A stretch of 64,000 nt of DNA from Galbula dea (lineage: Eukaryota > Chordata > Aves > Piciformes > Galbulidae), in NCBI GenBank assembly GCA_013399015.1, contig VWZX01006844.1, positions 186,001-250,000 of the forward strand. Reading direction: 5' to 3'. Below are positions 37,796-64,000 of this stretch, in pieces. The notes under the pieces were generated by a model, which was not told the origin of the DNA, ran no database searches, and worked only from the letters and a program-made list of their open reading frames with translations. Both the position numbers and the translations under genes were made by a program. Position 1 is the first letter of the stretch, and every line of letters begins with the position of its first letter.

Positions 37796-39544
37796 CAATG
37801 TTCTTCTGTCCTTGGAGAGTGGTTGTTAGTGATAAATAAATGCCTGAGGTAACAGGTGGTATGCATTATAAATTATATCACAATAAATAATCAAAAGAGC
37901 TTGTTTGGATGTGGGGGAAATAGAATATGTGTGCAATATTATGTGTCTGGAGCTGGATGTAGACCAAGACAGTGCATTCTCACCCTGTTTACATTAATGT
38001 ACTGGAATATGCACTAGGAAGCCTGTCCAGTACACAAGGGCATGAGCTTTCTCTGGTTTCATTATTACAATGCAACCTAGAGGTTGCTTGCAGAAGAATG
38101 GCTTCTGCATACAGGTGTCAGTGTTTTGCCTCTGGGTCATGATATTCACCTGAAACAGTAAAGTTGTTTTCTCTTTAATATATCCTCCTTGTATCAGAGC
38201 AGGACTTGACTGTGTGAGGCTTTGAGTTCAGTGGGGAGACATGGAACTGACATGGCTTCTCAGCTCACCCTCCTAGCCATGCAGCACGTTATTGTGCTGT
38301 TTGTGGGTAGTGGCTTAATGACCCCAGATTATAGAGTATGGAGGCAGGCAGCTGCTGTTCTTTGTGCTGCAAAACAGAGACTCATCCTCTCCAGCCCACT
38401 TGACCTCTGGTTTTATTTTTCATTAATGTCATCAGACCAGGACCATCAAACACTATATAAAGGGTAGTTCCTGACTGCAATCTTAAGATCGGGGGGTTTG
38501 CAAAGCCCAGCAAGTTTCTTTAAAGAAAAATTGGGATGAAACTGGTCAGGCTAGGAAGCTGCAATTAGGTGGATATGTTCTTGCAAAGCATTAAGTGTTA
38601 ATCTAGCTTGGGAGGAACTTTCCACAACATCACCCAAAAGGCTAGTGTTGGAGTTGGGACTAGGTTTATCTGGAGACACACAGTTAAGTGCTCTCCCTAG
38701 CTGAGCCTGCTGATATAAAACAAAAGAAAAAAGCCCTAATGCTATTTTTCCAGTGTCTGTGATACAGGCTGTAGAAGTCCTTGTGGCAAAGCCTTGAGTT
38801 GACCAGAGAGCTTTGTATGAAAGCTCCTAAGTCTTTTGTGGGCATTTCCAAGGACTTAAAGGGTCTATTCAACTTGAAACTAGGTTTTATCAGGGTAAAA
38901 AGGAAAACAACTAGCTTATAAGAGAAAAAAAAAAAATGCACATCAAAAAGGAAGTAAAGGGCTTGTTGATCATTTTCTCCCTGATCTGCTCATCTCCTGA
39001 GGTGCTGAATCTTCATTCGAACTCTAATGACTTTCTGTTTGCAGCAAATTCTGTGCATCAGTTCTAACCACCAGAAACATCCAGCTTTACATCACAGCTA
39101 TTTGAGGCCTTATCCTGTACCTGCCTCTGCCTTTGCCAGTGGTCTGCCCTTTGCTGCTGTGCTGCAGAGTCTCTTCTTTCTCACTTTGCTTCCCAGCCTT
39201 TCCCACCTTGCCTTCCTGAGGCTCCTCTTGCTGATGACGTGTTCCTTTGCTCTGAAGGAAAGCAAAATTATTTCCTCCACTCAGCGGAAAAGCCTGAGAC
39301 AGTTTATGGCAATAAGGACAAGGTATAGCAGTATATATACTGCTGTGAAAAGGCAGCTTTGAAGAAATAGAATATTGTGCTGTGACTTTATTTCTTACCT
39401 TCTTTTATCCCTAGGACATGCTTAGGCTGTTGCTGTGATGAGTAAGACAACAAACTTCCACAGACGATCAATGTGGATTTGTAGCTAGGGTTAGTCAAGT
39501 TAAAATCACTTGTGCCTGAACACAAACACTAATGGATGTAACCA

Positions 39545-40352
39545 TTCTGGGGTCAGGAAGGCCAAGGTGCAGCTAGGGCTGAACTTGGCAAGGGATGTGA
39601 GGAATAATAAGGGCTTCTACAGGTATGTCAACCAGAAAGGGAAGGTCAAAGACAGTGTAGATCCTTCCTAGCCTCCCACCCCTGATGAATGCGACTGACA
39701 GCCTGGTAACAACGGACGAGAAGGCTGAGGTGCTCAACAACTTTTTTGCTACAGCTTTCACTAGCAGCCTCTCTTCATGCACCTCCTGAGTGGATGGACT
39801 GCCAGATGGGACCAGGGGAGCAATGTCACAGAATCACAGAATCACCAGAGTTGGATGGAACCTTAAAGATCATCTAGTTCCAACCCCCCTGCCTGGCAGC
39901 GACTAGATTAGGTTGCCCAGAGCTGCATCCAACCTGGCCTTAAAAACTTCCAGGGATGAGGCTTCCACAACCTCTCTGGGCAACCAGTTCCAGTGTCTCA
40001 CCACCCTAACAGTGAAGAACTTCCTCCTAATATCCAATCTAAATCTACCCTATACATTCCCCCTACTCCTATCACTACCTGACATCCTAAAAAGTCCCTC
40101 ACCAGCCCCCTTCAGATACGGGGAGGCCACAGTAAGGTCTTCTTGGATCCAAGCAGAACAACCCCAACTCTCTCAGTCTGTCCTTGTGGGAGAGGTACTC
40201 CAGTCCTCTGATCATTCTCCTGGCCCTTTTCTGGACTCACTCCAGCACAGTGTCCCTCCTGCTGTAAGAGAAGATCAGGTTCATGACTGCCTGAGGAACC
40301 TGAATGTATGTAAGTCTGTGAGACCTGATGAGATGCATCCCACACAGAGTTT
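39545..40352 (+). mobile_element. CR1 ORF2 fragment split by a nested CR1
   Basis: The + strand CR1 region between endonuclease and reverse transcriptase: GTCAGGAAGGCCAAGG, GGCTTCTACAGGTATGTCAA, AGAAGGCTGAGGTGCTCAAC up to GGGGAGCAATG at 39825. It resumes after the insertion with CCCTCCTGCTGTAAGAGAAG, AGGTTCATGACTGCC and CCTGATGAGATGCATCCCAC. The two halves join naturally when 39827-40249 is removed. Confidence 0.85.
39827..40249 (-). mobile_element. CR1 LINE fragment nested in another CR1
   Basis: An inverted CR1: the tip CACAGAATCACAGAATCACC, then CATCTAGTTCCAACCCCCC and ATGAGGCTTCCACAACCTC, 5'-truncated near GGACTCACTCCAGCAC. It interrupts the + strand CR1 ORF2 fragment, so it is the younger insertion. 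TGTC is present on both sides (39824-39827 and 40251-40254). Confidence 0.9.
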
Positions 40353-42052
40353 GTATTGTTGAAATGAGTTTGTGTTAAGATTTTGTGGTAAGAAATGTGC
40401 TTACTTTTGAAGTCACTGCAACAGGTTTAAACCTTGAACTTTCTTGGCTAAAAATTTGGAAACTTCTCTTTAACTTCTTGTTGCAAATTCTTCATCACAT
40501 TTAGGATGGTAGAGTCAATCATAGCTTTTCTCTAACCTTATATGAACCAAATCAGCTGTAAATGCTAAGAACATTTACACAATGCCAAAGAAACAACCTT
40601 TTAAGTACACCTTAAGCATTCATCTCATCCCATAGATCCCCAAACCAGAACAGAAATTAACATCATTTGTAATAGGTTCAGGTTCATCTCCATTCTACAT
40701 GTGCCGGCTCCAGCGCTCTCAGAGATGTTACTGAGGAGAATATAGTCACATACCTGAAGTTCATTGGTTGCTTGGTAAGACTCCACTCCTCTAACCACTG
40801 ACAACTGAAGAATAAATGTTTACATCAAAGCTTATCACACCAGGTTCTCTTTATTATCTAGAGACACCACAGCCTGTAGTTCGAGGGTGAAACCCATCTT
40901 GACTATTTGAGGTGTCTGCTATTGTGCATGAGGGCTCTCACTGCAGGCACCTGTGTTTGCACATGGACATCTCAGTGTGCTGGAAGCTCTGCTTTGTGCA
41001 TGAAAAATTGACCAAAACCAAAAGGAAGCAAAGATAGCATTCCACAGAAGCTTGCAGGTGCGTTTGGGGTTTTTTGTGTTTCTGTGGTTTGTTTTGCTAT
41101 TTTGCACAATGCAAGGGCATGGGTGTTTTAGGCAGATCTGAGTTTGTGCTTTGTTAACTAAGAAGCCAAAGTTTCTCCCTTGGGTTAGTGTCCCCAAGCA
41201 CATTAAAGCAGAGACTGTTCAAGACTTTGTTTAGATGCAGCAATGCCTGCTGGAGTGTGCTTCACAAGATGTTAGCTTCTGCACATACAGTGCAGAGAGT
41301 AAAAAGACAGTAAAGTGAGACACGGAACATCAGTTCCTCCCAACCATCTGGCAAACTCAAAGCTTTTGGTGCAGTTTCTGGAGACTCTCTCTCCTTTAAT
41401 TGTTGGTGGAATAAGAACATGTTCATCATGATAAAACAAAATCCCAAACAGTTTTTTAAGTAGGACAACATCTCTGCCATTTAGAAAATGTTTGATCTGT
41501 ATGAGCTACTCTGAAAGTCTTGGCTTAGTCACCGAGGGCCTGAGGGACATGCAGCTTGGCACTCTGGTTTTTGCAGAAGCTAGTAGGTCAGCAGCAGTTC
41601 TCCTCTCACACAGTGAGAGCTTCCAGTGAAGAGCTGTGCTCATGTGGTGATACTGCTGCTTTAGGAATGCAGAATGAAAACACTTTAAAGGGAGAGTATT
41701 GCTGCCGTGGGACTCCTCAGCCTCGGTCTGTACCAGCTCTCACTAGGCATGCAATCTCTTACAGTTTCTCCCAGGAGTTTCTAGGAGGTTGGCATTTTCT
41801 TGTAGCTACGAGGTGAAATACTGAACCAAAACTGTGTTGACGAAATGGGTTCTGCTTCAGAAGCTCTTACAGTGTGATGCAGAGAAGCAGTATCCCACGG
41901 GAATGCAGATTCCTTCACGTATGATATCTAGACACTCCCATACCACAGGAATGTGCCTACCAGCCCTTGGCTAACTCATTTAACTACAGATTGATAAGGC
42001 AACATCTGATTTAATTAGAGGCACAGCTAATAAAACTGTTTGACCTCTTATT
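40353..42052. other. Intergenic, no feature recognised
   Basis: Between the nested CR1 and the probable EDAR 3' end. No exon, RNA gene or repeat family recognised. Confidence 0.4.
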
Positions 42053-42058
42053 TTTATT
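42053..42058 (-). terminator. EDAR: Candidate distal poly(A) signal AATAAA for EDAR
   Basis: AATAAA on the - strand, about 2.2 kb after the stop. A second AATAAA lies at 42448-42443. Which one is used cannot be told from sequence alone. Confidence 0.35.
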
Positions 42059-44278
42059 AGCATATTTTATGTTCATACTTTACAATATAATAAGTTATAT
42101 ATACAGAATTAAACAAAATTATTAGAAAGTAAGCTTTGGCAAGATCTACAGGGTATATTTTTTTGTTCCTGTACATCTCTTGTGTAACAATAAAAATACT
42201 GTATACTAAATAAAATAATGTTAAATAGTCTGTGTTTACATTGGCACCATCTATTTCAAGACCCTCCCTTTTCATGGCCCAATAAACATAGAGAAGAGGA
42301 TTCCTGCTTCTTCTTTGAAACAATTTGATTATGTGTACCATTAAATGACACATGAAATACAGGAGGCAGTTCACTGAATAACACTGTAGTTACACACTGG
42401 CACAAGAAAAATAGCATCTTCACGTTTTCTTTCTTTTGCTTTTTTATTCTAGTGACAATAACACCAAACTGCTAATTCAAGGTCTTGGAAATCTGGCTGA
42501 AGGTTGCTGAGTTGTCAGCAGATCTAGAAATCTTATCAAAGCCTCTTGAAATCTGTATGAATTTGTCACTGATATCAAGACAACAAGAGTTTCACCCCTA
42601 AATTAAACATCAATTAGCTAGTCAAATAAACTCAAATCAACTGTGTTCAAATAAGCACAGCTTGCTGCTTCATGAAAAGAAATGTCAAACTTCTCATCAA
42701 ATTTGGCATCTGCAAATCAATGAAAAGTGTGTTATGATACAAAAGAAATGGTGGAAGAAGAATAATGAGTAGTTTTATGTTGCAGCATGTACTTCCTCTG
42801 CTATGCAAATCAAGTGCTGGAAAGACAATAAATACAGATGTTAAAGGGTGATCCTGAATGTTCTGCACAATTACAGCGTTATCCTAGGTAAGATCTAGTT
42901 ACTAAGTGGTGGAATACTGCTTGTTAACTTCAGGGTAAATAGTTAATGTTTTTCATAGCATTTTGTTCAGTCATCCATTTGGGAATTCAGGAAGTATTGC
43001 TTTGTAACCTACATACCTCTTCATTCAGTGGTTGCTCGTGTTGAAATCTGACATCACTCATTTTACAGGGAAATTAAGGAAACAGTTTTGGGAACAGCTA
43101 CTGATTTGTGGTCTGAACAAGTTTTAGAGAACTTCTAATGGTGAAAATCAGAGAGTAGTTAAGAGAAAAGATAGAAGTTTGATTTTTTTTGTGCACAAAC
43201 TCACAATAATGCTTTACCTTCTGGAGGAGTTGGTGTTCACCTGTGGAGTCTGTGCTTGTGATCTTCATTTACAACAGTATAGCATTTAAAAACACTTTTT
43301 CTTCTGCATTTCAAGTGTCTCTAAAGAAATCTACTCTCTTTGCTCTTAATGTCAAATGTGCACCACTGTTGTCTGAAATTCCTCTGCTTGGAATATATTT
43401 TGATTTGTAGGTATTACTACTGGAAAAATACATTTTTCATGATAGAGGACAAGCTGGTTTTGTTGCTGCTTCTTTTGCAATGGCACAGACGAGAAGGACT
43501 TGTTGCTGTCAACTGACAGGGGGTGACTGCCAACTTTTCTTGTCCACTTGCTAAGCAGCTTGTCCTCAGCAAGTCAGCAGTTTGACTTTACCACTTCTGA
43601 AATGTCAGCGTGGACCAAGGGTGCATTTCCATGCACTATGTACAGTGTTTTGAAGCACTTCCATCTGTAAATTATGTTGACTCTTTTTTACAGAGCATTG
43701 ATTCTGTGATTGTTGGTTAATCTGAGGACTGTGTATATACACCTGTGCATGTACTTCAGAGTCAACAGACCCATAGTAAGTAGAGGAAATGAAACTGATT
43801 TCATATTAAATGGTAGAGCCAATAGAAATGCACCTGCCTAGTGTGTCTTAACTGATATGGTAGCTATGGTAGTGCTTTTGACTGTAACTATTAAACTGTT
43901 GAATGAAGCCCTAAAAGACAGGAAGATTTTGAAAGCAACTCATTGGCTTTCTTGAAGGCCAGGCAGGAAGGTTGATCTGCAGCTATACTGCAAAATGGAT
44001 GTTTGCGTGCCCACTTGTTAGCATGATCATGTTTCACATGTTCACTTGGTTTAATGACATGTTTCACACCAAGCTTCTTGGGAGATTTCTGCACTTGTTT
44101 TGGGAGATGTGTAACTGCACTTTTTGTAGAAGCCAAAGAGAAGAGCTTCCTGTTGGTTACCAGGAGCGGTCACATAGAAGGGACATCAGTGGTCTTTTGT
44201 CCAAAGTTTTTGAGATGGTGCTTGCTGGAATCATGGTTGTTGCAGGTGATGTGCAAGCATGGGTCCCAGGCAGGCACG
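42053..44278 (-). other. EDAR: EDAR 3' UTR (probable)
   Basis: Non-coding, AT-rich sequence downstream of the EDAR stop, with no recognised transposon. Long 3' UTRs are usual for EDAR. The distal limit is inferred from - strand AATAAA motifs at 42448-42443 and 42058-42053; an ATTAAA much closer to the stop (44055-44050) is an alternative. Confidence 0.45.

Positions 44279-64000
<19,722 letters not shown>

Overview
The window is vertebrate nuclear DNA, almost certainly from a bird. It is AT-rich with small exons and long introns. About a tenth of it is CR1 (chicken repeat 1) LINE fragments with the avian 3' tip of the ATTCTGTG type, and there is one solo LTR of a bird endogenous-retrovirus type. 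The density of CR1 copies and the subfamilies present would suit a CR1-rich lineage such as Piciformes, but that is a weak inference from memory.

Two protein-coding genes account for all the convincing coding sequence. On the + strand, 11 exons (1950-30597) encode the last ~544 residues of CCDC138, a coiled-coil protein linked to centrosomes and centriolar satellites. Its 5' exons lie left of the window. On the - strand, 8 exons (61640 down to 44279) encode the last ~328 residues of EDAR, the ectodysplasin-A receptor: the end of the extracellular domain, the transmembrane helix, the cytoplasmic linker and the death domain. Its signal peptide and most of its cysteine-rich repeats lie right of the window. 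All junctions are GT-AG, every exon phase is compatible with the next, and no frameshift or premature stop is seen. The genes converge, as I recall for human chromosome 2q12-q13, so this is conserved vertebrate synteny.

Layout: 1-31.2 kb is CCDC138 exons, introns and a short 3' UTR. It holds an antisense solo LTR (753-1337), an inverted CR1 pair (2.6-3.6 kb) and several CR1 fragments; one 11.5 kb intron (17024-28538) has little recognisable repeat. 31.2-42 kb is intergenic, with a 1.1 kb CR1, a CR1 nested in another CR1, and a TTTGGG tract. 42-44.3 kb is the probable EDAR 3' UTR. 44.3-64 kb is EDAR exons and introns with two CR1 copies and some CA- or CAAA-rich simple repeats.

I found no RNA gene, CRISPR array, operon or novel multi-gene system. 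The more interesting points are an isoleucine at the EDAR position equivalent to human V370, a tandem in-frame splice acceptor before the EDAR transmembrane segment, and the structures of the transposon insertions.
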